Positions 47,951-59,291 are shown, counted from the first letter of the stretch. The stretch is 64,000 nt of DNA from Symbiodinium natans (GCA_905221605.1 CAJNDS010002177.1:146001-210000), one strand, 5' to 3'. Numbers and translations are program-made. Notes: generated by a model not told the origin, from the sequence alone.

Positions 47951-48152
47951 CATTCAACAACATGCCTCCTGATTATGATGACCCAGCGGTGGTGAGGTGC
48001 GGGTTTCTGGGGTCGCATCGAAGAAGCGTGAAATGCAACCTTGCCTGTTCAACACTATGCTCTCCCCCCCGCCCGGAAACCCTAAGTCGCCTACACTGCA
48101 TCCTTGCACGGGAGCTGACCTAGATTGCGGGCCCTCCTCATGTCTATTGTAT

Positions 48153-48196
48153 ATGTCCGAGTTCAAGAAGGTGCCCAAGTTTGATCCACCTCATCG
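48153..48196 (+). CDS. Possible exon: MSEFKKVPKFDPPHR
   Basis: Protein-like and similar in its K.P..FDPP core to the exon at 37570. Borders uncertain. Confidence 0.3.
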
Positions 48197-48869
48197 TAGT
48201 CCTGAATCCCGAAGCCTCCCGTAGGACTGTGACGGAAAAGTCGTGAAGACGCAGGCCCTTGACGTAGGGGTCATCTTCGCTGGATACCAGTTGAGTCGGA
48301 GTGAATATGCATGCTCGGACTGCAAAACCTCAATGATAGTTCAAAGGCTGGGGCTTGTGGGAGCCGGGCCCCGTCCCGAAGGTTTCGAGTTGAAGGGTTC
48401 TTACGCTTTCTGACGCAGTCTACCCAAAACTCTAGGAAGGTTCAGGTTCTGAATGACGGTCCAAGTTGTCCGCAGCCAAGGGTCATGGAAACATCGTTTA
48501 GCTGGCAATGTGAGGCTTGGAGGAACAGCAACTAAGAGGAGCAGGTTTTGTCAAGAGTGTTCGTTAATCAGGACAAAATCCGTGGTGTTGATGCATGAGA
48601 TTTTTGCAGTAGTAATGGCGCTGTCGGTAGAAACATCGAGCCCTAGCAGAGGTAAACACAACCCTCAGCCACTGCTTTAGACCATGGCGCTAGATTGCTG
48701 GCGCTAAACTGCTATAGAAAATGCTGTGAAGCGAAACTCCGAGGCTTGAAAAATGATACCTCAAACTCTAAAGCCGAAGCGGTTGAATCTGGGACCGGCT
48801 GTTGCTGCGCTCCATTTCTAAACACCTTTCTGCGGCAAGCCTTCAGTGCCATGACTTGCTGTATACATG

Positions 48870-49284
48870 TCATATATATATATATACATACATATGTTTA
48901 TGTATGCATATAATATAAGTACACTTTAGGAGGCTGGTTGTTGTGCTTAACCCCTTCTGGGTAGCCATATATGTATGTATGTATATAGATATATGCATGA
49001 TATGTATATATATATATATATATACACATATATATATATATGTACGAATAAAGAATATATGTATATACATATATACATATGTATACAAATATAAATATAT
49101 ATGAAAATATAAATATAAATATACATATAAAGATAATTATACATCTAAATATAAATATAAATATAGTTCTCAAAATAAATATAAATATAAATAGAAATAT
49201 CAATATACATATAAATGGAAATATAGATAAATAAAAATATGAATATAAATATAAATAAATAATTAAATAAATAAATAAATATAA

Positions 49285-49315
<31 letters not shown>

Positions 49316-49320
49316 CACTT
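48870..49320. repeat. AT-rich microsatellite cluster
   Basis: TATATA, AAATAT and GTATGT tracts. Open frames over it are low-complexity artefacts. Confidence 0.85.
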
Positions 49321-49339
49321 TAGGAGGCTACTAGGTGCA

Positions 49340-49450
49340 GTTTAGAGAACCTCCATCTGCCAGTACTTCGACGAGCTTGTGGAGCGAGCCACGCGCCCCA
49401 CTGTCGATGGCTGCTGCTGCAATCTTTTCCTCTGTGGCTGGGCAAACTGT
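49340..49450 (-). CDS. Possible minus-strand terminal exon: [20 protein letters not shown]
   Basis: On the minus strand, after GCCCAG, the frame reads [20 protein letters not shown] then [15 protein letters not shown] and a stop. The plus strand is also open ([16 protein letters not shown]) after TGCCAG at 49363. One of the two is probably real, and the plus strand fits the neighbours. Confidence 0.3.
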
Positions 49451-50130
49451 AAAGTGGCTTAGGGGGGGGCCACAAAAAACAGATCCGGCACCCGGATGTC
49501 CCAACAAGCACACCCAAATGTTGAGCTGACTCGCAGTGCGAAAATCTCCTAGCCGAATCCCCAAACCCAGACCCTTGGGCAAGACTGGTAGGGTTCAGGA
49601 TTTCAGCGCACCCGCCGGCCCAAGGTACTACGAGTGACGAGCCGCCCAGCTTCAACTTGGTATCTTCTCCACAATGCATCCCTTGTTTAGGGTTTAGGGT
49701 TTAGGGTTTAGGGGTGCAGGGCTTGGGGCTTATCTTCGGAACCCCCAGGAAAGGGCATCCGAACTCGCCCTTACACCCCAGACTTCCCCAAACCCCATAA
49801 ATCCACAACTCTATAGACTTGCTTTTCTCTAGCAGGAGGTGGTTGGGGCCAGAATGGTTGGTTCCTGCTTATCTGCAACGTTGGGCTTCGGGCTTAGCGA
49901 TTTTATATCAGGCTTGCTGATTTTTTTAGGGGAGAACAGGGTAACAAGGGCTCTCATAGAGGGTCTGTAGCCCACAGCCTTTTTCTGCCGTGCATTGCAG
50001 CCAGGATGCTGTAGGGCACACTGACTGTCACTGCATCAGCCAAACTTGTAAGATCCCTGGTCATGTGTGTGCCATTCCCCGTCCATTGCTTCCACAAACC
50101 ACACGCGATCCGAATCTGTGCACCGTGCGA

Positions 50131-50216
50131 GGGATTACGGGGTTGTCTATGATTCCCTCGACGACACCCAGCTCATCGTGTACAACCAGGACAAGTGGCT
50201 TGCTTGTCTTACGCAG
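50131..50216 (+). CDS. Probable exon: DYGVVYDSLDDTQLIVYNQD
   Basis: The peptide continues KWLACLTQ. The acceptor is GTGCGAG. Family uncertain. A glycosyl hydrolase 18 C-terminus is a remote possibility that I cannot support. Confidence 0.4.
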
Positions 50217-50568
50217 GCCCCGGCCCTAATTTTTATGGTTTTGCTAAACCCTCCTTGACCTCCTTGACCTCCAATATCCCATGGTGCGTGTTGTAGGCTG
50301 CTTCGTTTCGAAGATGCGCCACGGCGGTACCCTAGTGCTATACTTTCCCCGCCGCCCAACCCTAACCAGCCCAACTAAAATCAAAAAGGCTCGAACGAGA
50401 TGGGCTCTCTGGGGACAATCCTTAGTGTCCTAAGCCAGGAACCGAAGCTCTAAGCCCAAAATGTACAATGGGCCGTGTGAGAACGGAGGCCAAAAAACTG
50501 ACCAGTGAGCCGACCTGGTAGTTCTGGCTTACTTAGGGCTGAGGGGGTGCAAACTCAGTGCGGTTTAT

Positions 50569-50645
50569 AGGGTTTTGGCTGCCTACCAATTGGAGCAGCT
50601 TCAGCCCCCCGACCTCGATGGCGAGTGCCACACACACTCCTCAGA
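50569..50645 (+). CDS. Probable exon: YQLEQLQPPDLDGECHTHSS
   Basis: Ends at GCCT/GTAAGTC, a textbook donor. The start is unresolved. Family not recognised. Confidence 0.45.
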
Positions 50646-50904
50646 CCGCCTGTAAGTCTTCAGCACCTGGCCGCGTTCCGTTGTGTTCTCTGTACCTGGC
50701 CACGTTCTGCTGTGTTCTCTGCACTTCAGACGGCATGAGGTGGGATAGACCGCCTTCATGCCATCGCACAGACGCGTAGAATTGTGCGCTCGATTGCTGT
50801 ATAGCCCCCGCCCTACTCTGAAGCTGGGACGGCCAGGTGTGATGTTTACTGATGTAGGGTCGCTGAGAAAACGTGGGCTCCCCGCTTGCTTTCCTCTGCT
50901 CAGG

Positions 50905-50950
50905 TACCCGCCGGCACCTTCTCAGTGAGCTTGGCCGAACATCGGCTTGT
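50905..50950 (+). CDS. Possible exon: VPAGTFSVSLAEHRL
   Basis: The acceptor is CTGCTCAG. The exon is followed by TTTAGGG. Unknown family. Confidence 0.35.
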
Positions 50951-51482
50951 TTAGGGTTTCGGGTTGAGGGTGTAGGGTGTTGGGTGTATAGAATGAGGAG
51001 AAACCCTAAGCCCCAAATACCCAACCTCTCCAACAAAGTTCTGCCTGGGGACAGCCCTGACCGGTCTCTCTTAGGAGCAGGCATACTGCCTTCTCAAAGG
51101 CTTTTGGGAAGTTGGGTATGGGGTGTAGAGGTACTCCAGCTCCTTCAACCAAAAAGTAAACCTTTCCCGTTCTTGAAAACCCAGCCAGCGAAGGGGTCCA
51201 CTGCTAGCCAAACGACGTAGCGGTGAAGAATGTTTCTTTGGGGCTTAGCATTTGGGGTATAGGGTTTAGGATTTAAGGGTTAGGGTTTGTGGGTGGATTG
51301 AGTCCCAAAAGACCCTCTAGTAGAGAACTGCCCACAATCCCACACCCTGAACCCGAACAGGAGGTCACTGTCAGCTGCTTGCCAAACAAGGCGTTTGCAG
51401 CATAGCCCCACGCTCTCGCAGCAAGGGCCTGCCTGGGCAAAAGGCCTTGGGTTCACTAGTTCCAGCTCTTCGAAGCAATGTT

Positions 51483-51590
51483 CTGGGGGTTTCCGAACGT
51501 AGGGGTACCTTTTTCTGGGGTCCCTTTAAGGGGATTCCATTCTATTTGGGGGTATAAAAGGGGTACTTCTATTTTGGGAAATACCTCATA
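51483..51590 (+). mobile_element. Element B copy 3
   Basis: GGGGTTTCCGAACGTAGGGG ... ACTTCTATTTTGGGAAATACC. It aligns along its length with the reverse complement of 62107-62226. Confidence 0.72.
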
Positions 51591-51895
51591 GGCAGAGTCA
51601 AGATTTGGTGGGTAGTTGTTGGCTTCCACGCTCGCACTCATAGATGTCCAGCGGACAGCAAGTGGCTGGAAACAGAGAAACAGCGGTACTTTGCTAAGGT
51701 CTGAGGTACTTACTAAGGCCCGTGGTGTCGGCAGAAAGTAAAACGTAAGAGGTGTCACTGGGCAACTGGAACTCAAGGTACAGGCCGGGGAGGAGCAGTG
51801 CCTACAACTTTGTGAGGAAGTTTTTGCTGATCCCGACTCGGCGGTTCTACCCGGGTTGCTGTCTGACTTCTGCCGGTTCGAATGCGCTGTGCCCT

Positions 51896-51997
51896 GTTCG
51901 CGAGGGTACTCCCCCAAACTAGTGGACCCCCCAATAGACCCCCAAAGTATAAGAACCCTCCTTGTTCCAGGAACCCCCGTAAGAAGGGTGTCCCCAA
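51896..51997 (-). mobile_element. Element B copy 4 (inverted)
   Basis: An inverted copy sharing the block CCCCCAATAGACCCCCAAAG and the GAGGGTACTCCCCC end. Confidence 0.55.
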
Positions 51998-52625
51998 CGA
52001 CATGCCAACACTCCTCTCCTGGAATGACTCAGCCACACTGCCTGCTGTTTCAGGATAGTCCTGGCTCATCCAAGGTTCTTCTGGCTCTGGGTTTGCGGAT
52101 ACGTTCGATGTATGAATCTGCAGCTACGTATAGTACATCCTGAGCATTCAAAATCTGGAGCTGAAATGGATTCAGGCACAGCGTAGCAGAAAGGAAGCTG
52201 GGGATCAGATGGATCTTTCTGATTTCTGTTTTGAAGTCTTTACCGTATGCAATCCTGGCAAGGCTGGGATAGCACGGAAGCAGATGCCTGTCGCAGAAGG
52301 GCATGAAGCTCCTACACAAAGTATTGCAGAAGCCGTGGACACCGGCACCCATTGTGTGAGGAAAGCGCATGGAACTCAACTTAGACAGCATTTTCGAAAC
52401 TTTCAAGCTTGGGGTTCAAGGCTGAAAATTAGAACTTAGTGCCCCAGATCATGTTCGTCCCCTTGGCCGTCATTGAGGGATTTAGGGGCTTTAGGGCAGG
52501 CAGTGTTTTCTGGTCGTTGAGCCCAGATTCAGGATTTTCATAAGGTTTAGGAGCTTTAAGGGTTTCAGGGGTTTGAGGGGCTTTAGAGGCTTTTGAGCTT
52601 AGGGGTGTAAGCCTGAGCGATGAGT

Positions 52626-52626
<1 letters not shown>

Positions 52627-52657
<31 letters not shown>
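52627..52657 (+). repeat. G homopolymer of about 30
   Basis: An uninterrupted G run. Confidence 0.9.
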
Positions 52658-52798
52658 CTCTATTCAACAGCGACATCACTTGCAGCAGGCGAGAGAACTA
52701 GATAAATATTGTCCCCTTGACCTTATGATCCCTATGTAACTTGATCTAAAGTACCAAAAACATCTATTCTAACTTAAGGCCCTCACGTTTCCCCTTAG

Positions 52799-52932
52799 AC
52801 CTCCCCCTGGAGAAGAAGGTTCAGCACTACATGTTTCAAGCACTGGAGGAAGAGTCCAAATGGCGCCAGGCATTCCTGAACAGGAAACCGCCGGCGACAA
52901 TGTCTGTCCGCCTTTCTACGTCGAATTTAGGT
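52799..52932 (+). CDS. Probable exon: LPLEKKVQHYMFQALEEESK
   Basis: After CCCCTTAG, 44 codons read LPLEKKVQHYMFQALEEESK, then WRQAFLNRKPPATMSVRLST. The donor is GTTGGG. Strongly protein-like with a helical, charged first half. Family unknown. Confidence 0.6.
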
Positions 52933-52957
52933 TGGGTGTGGGTTGTAAGGTATGAGA

Positions 52958-53073
52958 GTTTCCGAAAATAGGGGAACCCTCATATAGACCCCCAAATAGT
53001 AGGATCCCCTTGTAACAAGGACCCCAATAAGGTACCCCCCCCCCCCCCCCCCCTCATTTCGTAAGCCCCCATA
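52958..53073 (+). mobile_element. Element B copy 5
   Basis: GAGTTTCCGAAAATAGGGGA ... CCCCAATAAGGTACCCC (C run) TCATTTCGTAAGCCCCC. It begins 26 bp after the exon at 52799-52932, inside its downstream intron. Confidence 0.65.
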
Positions 53074-53263
53074 TGCCGCCATCAGATTCCTAACACCTAA
53101 ACCCTAAACCCTAGGTCCTTTTTCTCTGTTTCGAATAAGCAGTTGAAAGGCGGCACATGCCCAAGTGGCGCAAGTAGCTGACTCTCCCGAGTAGCTGACT
53201 CTCCCGAGTAGCTGACTCTCCGCTGCTCGCTTTTGAGATCCAAGTGCGAGAAGGGTTAGCATC

Positions 53264-53371
53264 TGGGATGTTCCCCTTTATACTAACAGTCCTTAATGGA
53301 TATTATAGTACCCCCCCCCCCCATTTATAATCCTTATTATAAGGACTGTTAGTATACGGGGCAACATATCA
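53264..53371. mobile_element. Element A copy 2
   Basis: TGGGATGTTCCCCTTTATAC and an inverted partner with inner CTAACAGTCCTTAA / TATAAGGACTGTTAG. The right end has decayed. Confidence 0.7.
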
Positions 53372-53464
53372 GAAGCCTGAAGCCACGTCAATCAAGGTGG
53401 GCGGTTGGGGAGGCAAGCCCAGACAGGGCGCAAATGGGACAACCTTCCGATCTACCACTCTCCC

Positions 53465-53496
<32 letters not shown>

Positions 53497-53659
53497 GCAA
53501 GACAACAAATCCTAGTTGAGCCTTAAACCCTAAGTCCTAAAAACCGAAAAAATTCCAGACCCCAGCTTCTGACAGAATGGCCCCAAACCCGGCCCCAAAC
53601 CCCTAAACCCCATCAGCCATGCCCCGGAAGCTTGGAGGAGGTGATCGCCTTGTGCCAGG

Positions 53660-53770
53660 GCTTGGGGTTTAGGGTTTTAGGTTTAGGGTTTTAGGTTTAG
53701 GGTTTTGGGTTTAGGGTTTTAGGTTCAGGGTTTTAGGTTTAGGGTTTTAGGTTTAGGGTTTTAGGTTTAG
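53660..53770 (+). repeat. TTTAGGGTTTTAGG mixed array
   Basis: About eight copies of a 14-15-bp double unit. Confidence 0.85.
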
Positions 53771-54056
53771 GCCCAACTAGATAGACCCTGATCTCAGCAG
53801 ATAAGAACCCCCTTTTCCTTTGTGGATGCACGACACGCTGTACTGCTTCGGGATGTACCTTAAATCCTAAACCCCGAGGCCTAGACCGGGGCTCACAAAC
53901 CCTCCAAACCCGAAGCCCCAAGCCCCCCTCTAAGTCCCAAACCCAAATCCCTCCGAATCTCCCTCCACATCTCCCTCCAAATCCCGCCAAATCCCTCTAA
54001 GCCCTAAAACCTCAAAACCCTAAACCCTCTAACCCTAAACCCTGAACCACCCTCAG

Positions 54057-54117
54057 GTTGTTGGAGACAACCTCTGGCTCTGGAGGGCCGACCATGCCCT
54101 GATCGATCCGAATGCAG
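54057..54117 (+). CDS. Beta-helix exon: VVGDNLWLWRADHALIDPNA
   Basis: The GD-x-WLWRADH signature of the family. The donor GTGGGG is followed at once by TTTAGGG repeats. Confidence 0.9.
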
Positions 54118-57100
54118 GTGGGGTTTAGGGTTTAGGGTTTAGGGTTTAGGGTTTGGGGTTTAGGGGTTAGGGTTTAGGGTTACAGGGTTTCAGGGTTGCA
54201 GGGTTTAGGGTTACAGGGTTGCAGGGTTGCAGGCTTAGAGGGTTCAACAGAGTTTCAAAGTTCAGGGTTTGGGTTTTTGGGTTCAGGATTCTGCGTCTTG
54301 GGGTTTGGGATTTTGGGGCCAAGCCTGCCGAGATCAGCATTTGGCTGTTCTCCTTTTGGCCGCTTTCGCGTGCTCTCATGTGGCTTGCCAGAAACCTTCG
54401 GCTTAAGCCCAAGTAACAGTGGGGTTTAAGGGAGGGTTTGTAGGGCTTTGGTTTAGGGCTTAGGGTACAGGGTTCAGGGTGGGCTTTAAGGGCTCTCAGT
54501 GCTTCAAGGATGTTGGGATGTGCAGCAGCTTGGGTACTCGAACGCTCCTGAGCTTTCGGCACATTCTTCGCCACCCACACATTCCCTTCAGGGTTCAGGG
54601 TTAGTTCAAGAGTTTTGGGGTGTTGTGGCTCCCGCGCCGGTTTTTAGGGGGGTTTGGCGCTTGAGACGTTGGCGTGGTGGCCCGGTGGCAATCGAAGGTT
54701 GAACCATGTAAAGAATGCTTTGGAACTCTCTTCACATTCTTCACCCTGGTTTCGCAGGCCCACAGAAGGACCCGCAGAATGCTGCGGTGCCCCTGGAAAA
54801 TCGCGCGGGACGCTCAGCAGGTGTTGGGGTTAGGTTTCTGGGTTTAGGGGTTATAGGGTTAGAGGGGGTTTAGGGTTTAGGGCACTCGGCATAAAGGGCT
54901 TCCTTGTTGGCGGGGTCCGAAAAGCCAGATTTTGCAGGGCTAGGTATGCAGGAGCTACAGTTGACCTGTGCTCCCATCCGTGCTCAAAAGCCTCTCGATT
55001 CTGACCATGGCAACCATTGCTAGTGCTAGACTTCTCCCTAAACCCTGAACCCTAAACCCTAAACCCTAAACCCTAAACCCTAAACCCTAAACCCTAGACC
55101 CTAAACCCTAAACCCTGCACCCCAAACCCTTTGCTCTTGTTCCTAGTCTCCCACGAAGGCCCGCACCCAAAGCCTCCCGCGTTGAGTACTGCGGCTAAGG
55201 GCATTTTCGGCGCTGGGCTTCGACCGTTGAGGGTTTAGGGTTTAGGGTTTAGGGTTTAGGGTTTAGGGTTTAGGGTGTAGGGTGTAGGGTGTAGGGTTTT
55301 GGGTTTAGGGTAAACCTGAGAGTTTAGGGCAGGGTTTGGGGTGAGTATGAACCAGTCCAGCAAGGAATTTAGGCTAAGGGTGCAGAAACCATAGACGTCG
55401 AAATCCCCGGCGCCACCCCAAACCTAAACCCGACAACCCTGCAACCACCCTAACCCTTGAAGCACTAAACACCTCGAACCAGGTGCCCAAGGCTAAGGAG
55501 TACTACCTCACAGCTGTGGGTGACTACCCAGGAAAGGCCAGGCCATGTGGCTTCCTGTTTTTCTTTTTTTTTTGGTGGGCGGGGGAGGGGGGGGGGGGGA
55601 AGGGGGAACACCAGTTGCCAGATTTGAGCATAGCAATCGAGACCAGTTCTGCCGGTTCTACGCAGCAAGAGACCCTCGATTGGAAGACTCCTCATGTAAG
55701 GGCTTAGTCCGGAAGCCCTAAATCCTAAACCTTAAACCCTAAACCCTACACCCTAAACCCTAACCCCTAAGGCCATAAGGCCCGAAAGCCTACAGCCCTA
55801 GCGGTCGCCACGAAGTAGAAACTCCACCCTCCCGGAATATTAAACCCGATGTGATTAGGGTCCACCGGATCTCACCAATACACATTTGCAGTTCTTTTAC
55901 ACCCTAAACCCCTAAACCCCTAGACCCCAAAAGCCCTAGACCCGTAGACCCGTAGACCCCTAGACCCCTAAACAACCAACATTCTGGGGGCATTCTGGGG
56001 GGAGTAAGATTCAACGATCCTCCTGGATGAGGTGTCTTGAGCAAGGAATGTCGCTAACGAGGCCAAGACGAGAACAACACCCTCGGGAAAGCCCTCGATT
56101 TTAACTTTTTCTTCGGAACTCCAAACCGTAAGCCTGAAGAACCCCAAACACTTTTGAGAAGTGTCCAGTGGAGTAGCTGATCTCAGGCCATTTGCGTGCT
56201 AGACCTTCGGATTTAGGGTTGAGGATGAGGGTAGACAAGTTTGAGATGCCGCAGGTTGGGCTGCAAGTCTCCGGCGATCAGGTGACCATCTACGGGTCGC
56301 TTGGATGAGGGAGATCCCCAAGCCCCGAGTCCGGCGCCTGAAGCAGCAAAATTGGGTGCTGTCAAGCTGAATTTCCGCCAATTTTTCCGGAACTTGCAAA
56401 TCAAGGGCCTGCAACAAGCAGTCACTGGTTCTAGACAATGAACGACCTGCAGGAGATTGCTGTACCAGGTCGCCAGGTTGAACATGGAGTCAAGCAGAGG
56501 TCAGGCTTTGCATTCTTTCGAAGCGGGCAGTTTAGGGTTCAGGGCTTCTACAGGTCTGAGTAGTCCTAGCCAAGCTCTTACATCCCTGAACCAGGCTGTA
56601 TAGCAACGAGCCCTCCATCGCTTCCTCTGTGGGCTTCGGGAACTGAAGCCTCCAACGAGAAGCCTCCCAACAAGGTTAGCCGTCGAACACTTCCTGGAGG
56701 ACAACACGCTGTGGCCACTCGGCCTGAACAGATGCTTAAAGTTGGCATGCTGGGCACGTAATCCAGTTGGCCTTCAACCCAGACGGCCAGGAATTGATGG
56801 CTTCGAACTTTCATCCCCAACCGCAAGGGCACTGCCTATACAAAGGTTCGTTGGCAGTTTCATGGAGGGTATGCTCCATCTGCCCATCCCCTAAAGGCCA
56901 ATGTTGGCGAACGTGTCCTTCAGTTGACACTCAAACCTGCCACGCTTGCGCACCTTCACCTCAGCAACTGCAGGGGCGTGCGGGCGGGCATGTGTGCATG
57001 CAAGTGCGTTTCTTTTTTGGGGGGCCGGGAAGCGGGGTGTGGGATTTGGTTTTCTTGCCCGCGCGAGGGCCTCGAATCACTCAGCATCACATAGCACAAC

Positions 57101-59290
57101 GAAGCAGATCAAACCACTTGCTTGTTCAGCCGACCTAATTCCTTTGCAAAAGTCCTTCAAGCATGGACTTGACCTTGGCACAACCCGAAGTTGGTCTGCG
57201 CTTAAGAGGCGGTTCTTGCTGCGAATGGCCGTGCGTGTGCAGTAGCCACAAAGACCCGAACAAGATCTGTCAGAACGAGCAGATCTCCGAGCCTCCGTAT
57301 CACACCACGAGCAGTGTTCGTGCTGTTCAAGAGCAGGAAGGGCGAGGGCGGCGCCGTGTACTTCTACCAGAACGAGCTGCCCTACGACGTCGATCAGGTG
57401 CGAGAATCGGGAGTGTCGGTCGTGAGGCGGTGATGTTCTCTTCAGAGACTATGCAAACTTGCTTCACTGTGGGAAAGCCTCTGCAGCGTATCGAGCCTGG
57501 GCGATGTCCGAAGGCCAGCTTTGGCGACAAGGGCTTTGCCGGCTACAAGGCAGGGCAATGGGGTCCTTTACACATGGTGTTTGTCACAGGGCTCTTGTTT
57601 GGATCCTCACAACAAAGACCTTCCCCAAAAAACCCTACAGCCTAAAGACCTCACTCGAAAGACCATGTACCAGGCTGTAATGATTTTAAAGCCCTTGAAG
57701 GCCACATGCTGGATGAGTAGATTTGCGAGTTTAGGGGTGTAGCCTTGTAGGATCATGAAGTTCGAGTCAGCCCAGCAGTATCTCTGTTGCCTGCCTCTGT
57801 ACCCTAACAGCCCTTAAACCCCTTGACACCGTAGCCCGAAAAACCCTAAACCCTAAACCCTAAACCCTAAACCCTAAACCCTAAACCCTAAACCCTAAAC
57901 CCTAAACCCTAAACCCTAAACCCTAAACCCTAAACCCAACTCCCCAAACCCCAAGTCCCAAAACCCTGAACCCCCAACCCCTTAAATCCCTAAAACCCTA
58001 AATCCCTAAACCCCATAAGGCCTAAATCCCCATAAGATTCGCCTCGCTCAAGGTGGCTCCCTATGTGAAAAGCCACGAAGCACTGGGCGTGGGCCGGGAA
58101 CCTCAGGATGCTATCTGTTGTTTAGGGTTTAGGGTTTAGGGTTTAGGGTTTAGGGTTTAGGGTTTAGGGTTTAGGGTTTAGGGTTTAGGGCTACCCCCAA
58201 ACCCGGGGTGTCAAGGTTGCAGGGTTTGGGGTTAGGAGAAGGGGTTGTTCTTCAGGATGCTGGCCTCTGGCTTTAAGTAAGGGCTTTAGGTCTTGTAAGG
58301 CTTTGGGGTGGAAAGGGTTTGGGGCGACACTTGGGGACGAGGAGGAGCTCAACCGACTGCCACTCTGATCTCAGGGTTCGGAAACCTCGCCCGAGGTGTC
58401 TACAGCTACTTCCGTGACTTCAAGTGCATGGTTAAGAGCGGCTTTGTGGCCCCCAGCACGGATGGCGCAGCTGAGCTGCGTTGAGGAATCGATTCCCCCG
58501 ATTTTTAGGTGCTTGGAGGTTTAGGGGGCTTCAGGGCTTCGACTCAGAGTGTGGGGGGGCTGGGAATGGACCTGAAGGAGTACAGGGTTTAGGGTTTTAG
58601 GGTTTTAGGGTTTAGGGTTTAGGGTTTAGGGTTTAGGGTTTAGGGTTTAGGGCTACATTGGGAGCCTTGGGCGGTGTTCTTGGAATTTGGAATCCTGAAT
58701 AAACCCTACACCCTGTAAGCCTCGAAACCCTTAATCCTCAACACCACGCCTGATTCTTTCAGGTGCGGTTCACCAACGCCTTCACCCGCTTCCTCAATGG
58801 CAAACCAGGCCCTGTCGTGTGAAGTGTCATCACTTGGGCGCTGTGGGACCATCCGAGTTTTGTGCCGATTGGGGACCCATAGTCCCAGGTCCCTAGTAAG
58901 GCTAGTTGGAAGGCGTCTACAGTTCTTCGGCCTTACAAACCAAAGTCCAAACCCTAAACCCTAAACACCCTAAACACCCTAAACACCCTAAACGCCCCAA
59001 GCACCCTAAACACCCTAAACACCCTAAACACCCTAAACACCCTAAACACCCTAAACACCCTAAACACCCTAAACACCCTAAACACCCTAAACACCCTAAA
59101 CACCCTAAACACCCTAAACACCCTAAACACCCTAAACACCCTAAACCCTACCGAAATCCCCGAACGGGTCTTGGGCAAGCTCTTGCTTTCTGCAGGCATC
59201 GAGCATGTCCTCAACGACCAGGGTGCACCTGTGGTGGGCTTTGCCAGCCCCCTGAGCAACTTGACTTGGTGGCAGAAGGAGGTGTTTCAG
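54057..59290 (+). CDS. Pectin-lyase-like beta-helix protein, C-terminal half (10 exons)
   Basis: Exons at 54057-54117, 54758-54820, 56235-56295, 56675-56721, 57337-57397, 57514-57549, 58053-58092, 58396-58466, 58763-58808 and 59196-about 59290 encode the second half of the same family as the chain at 19259-31629. Landmarks in order: VVGDNLWLWRADH, VPLENRAG, VGLQVSGDQVTIYG, LAVEHFLEDNTLW, VYFYQNELPYDV, FGDKGFAGYK, VKSHEALGVGVYSYFRDF, FTRFLNG, GIEHVLNDQG. Phases agree at eight of nine junctions (the one after 56721 is unresolved). No second copy of the N-terminal half was found upstream, so the two chains are complementary. They are either one gene with a 22.4-kb interruption or two pieces of a rearranged gene. 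The family is usually secreted; its activity is unknown. Confidence 0.8.
54119..54182 (+). repeat. TTTAGGG array starting at the donor site
   Basis: Begins 4 bp into the intron after GTGGGG. Confidence 0.9.
54758..54820 (+). CDS. Beta-helix exon: PQKDPQNAAVPLENRAGRSA
   Basis: In phase after DPNAG. The acceptor is TTTCGCAG and the donor GTGTTG. Confidence 0.82.
55034..55112 (-). repeat. CCCTAAA array in intron
   Basis: About ten units. Confidence 0.9.
55227..55310 (+). repeat. TTTAGGG array in the same intron, opposite strand
   Basis: About eight units plus TGTAGGG variants. With 55034-55112 it makes an inverted pair of arrays within one intron. Confidence 0.9.
56235..56295 (+). CDS. Beta-helix exon: VGLQVSGDQVTIYG
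   Basis: DKFEMPQVGLQVSGDQVTIY matches GLVVNGDNVTAYG. Phases agree on both sides. Confidence 0.85.
56675..56721 (+). CDS. Beta-helix exon: LAVEHFLEDNTLWPL
   Basis: Matches LAVEHTLGDMLVW. The donor is probably GC. The phase to the next exon is not resolved. Confidence 0.82.
57337..57397 (+). CDS. Beta-helix exon: VYFYQNELPYDVDQ
   Basis: Matches YFYQSELPYDV, one of the clearest signatures. The donor is GTGCGA. Confidence 0.9.
57514..57549 (+). CDS. Beta-helix exon: ASFGDKGFAGYK
   Basis: In phase with both neighbours. The donor is GC (AAG/GCAG). Confidence 0.87.
57842..57936 (-). repeat. CCCTAAA array in intron
   Basis: About 13 perfect units in the 503-bp intron between the GYK and VKSH exons. 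Confidence 0.93.
58053..58092 (+). CDS. Beta-helix exon: VAPYVKSHEALGVG
   Basis: Fits V..V.SH..WGVGVY. The donor is GC, in phase with GVYSYFRD. Confidence 0.87.
58121..58190 (+). repeat. TTTAGGG array in intron
   Basis: Ten units in the next intron, opposite in orientation to the array in the previous one. Confidence 0.93.
58396..58466 (+). CDS. Beta-helix exon: VYSYFRDFKCMVKSGFVAP
   Basis: Matches GVGVYHFFRDY. The GC donor (GGC/GCAG) gives the correct phase to the next exon. Confidence 0.88.
58588..58652 (+). repeat. TTTAGGG array in intron
   Basis: About nine units, some TTTTAGGG. Confidence 0.92.
58763..58808 (+). CDS. Beta-helix exon: VRFTNAFTRFLNGKP
   Basis: Matches F.NAFTVFLNG. The GC donor is in phase with GIEHVLND. 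Confidence 0.88.
58954..59150 (-). repeat. CACCCTAAA 9-bp variant array
   Basis: About 20 copies of CACCCTAAA in an intron. The unit is the telomeric heptamer plus CA. Because it is 9 bp, both strands stay open and give false ORFs. Confidence 0.92.
59196..59290 (+). CDS. Beta-helix exon: GIEHVLNDQGAPVVGFASPL
   Basis: Continues SNLTWWQKEVFQ. Matches GI.HVIND.G near the family's C-terminus. It then runs into a CCCTAAA array, where a GA donor (CAG/GAAACC) is likely. If unspliced, the array supplies a TAA at 59312. Confidence 0.85.
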
Positions 59291-59291
59291 G

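Noticed and set aside
55483-55700. Frames VPKAKEYYLTAVGDYPG and LPDLSIAIETSSAG as beta-helix exons
   Set aside because: The phases of 54820 and 56235 join directly without them, and they match no family motif. They may be chance or belong to something else.
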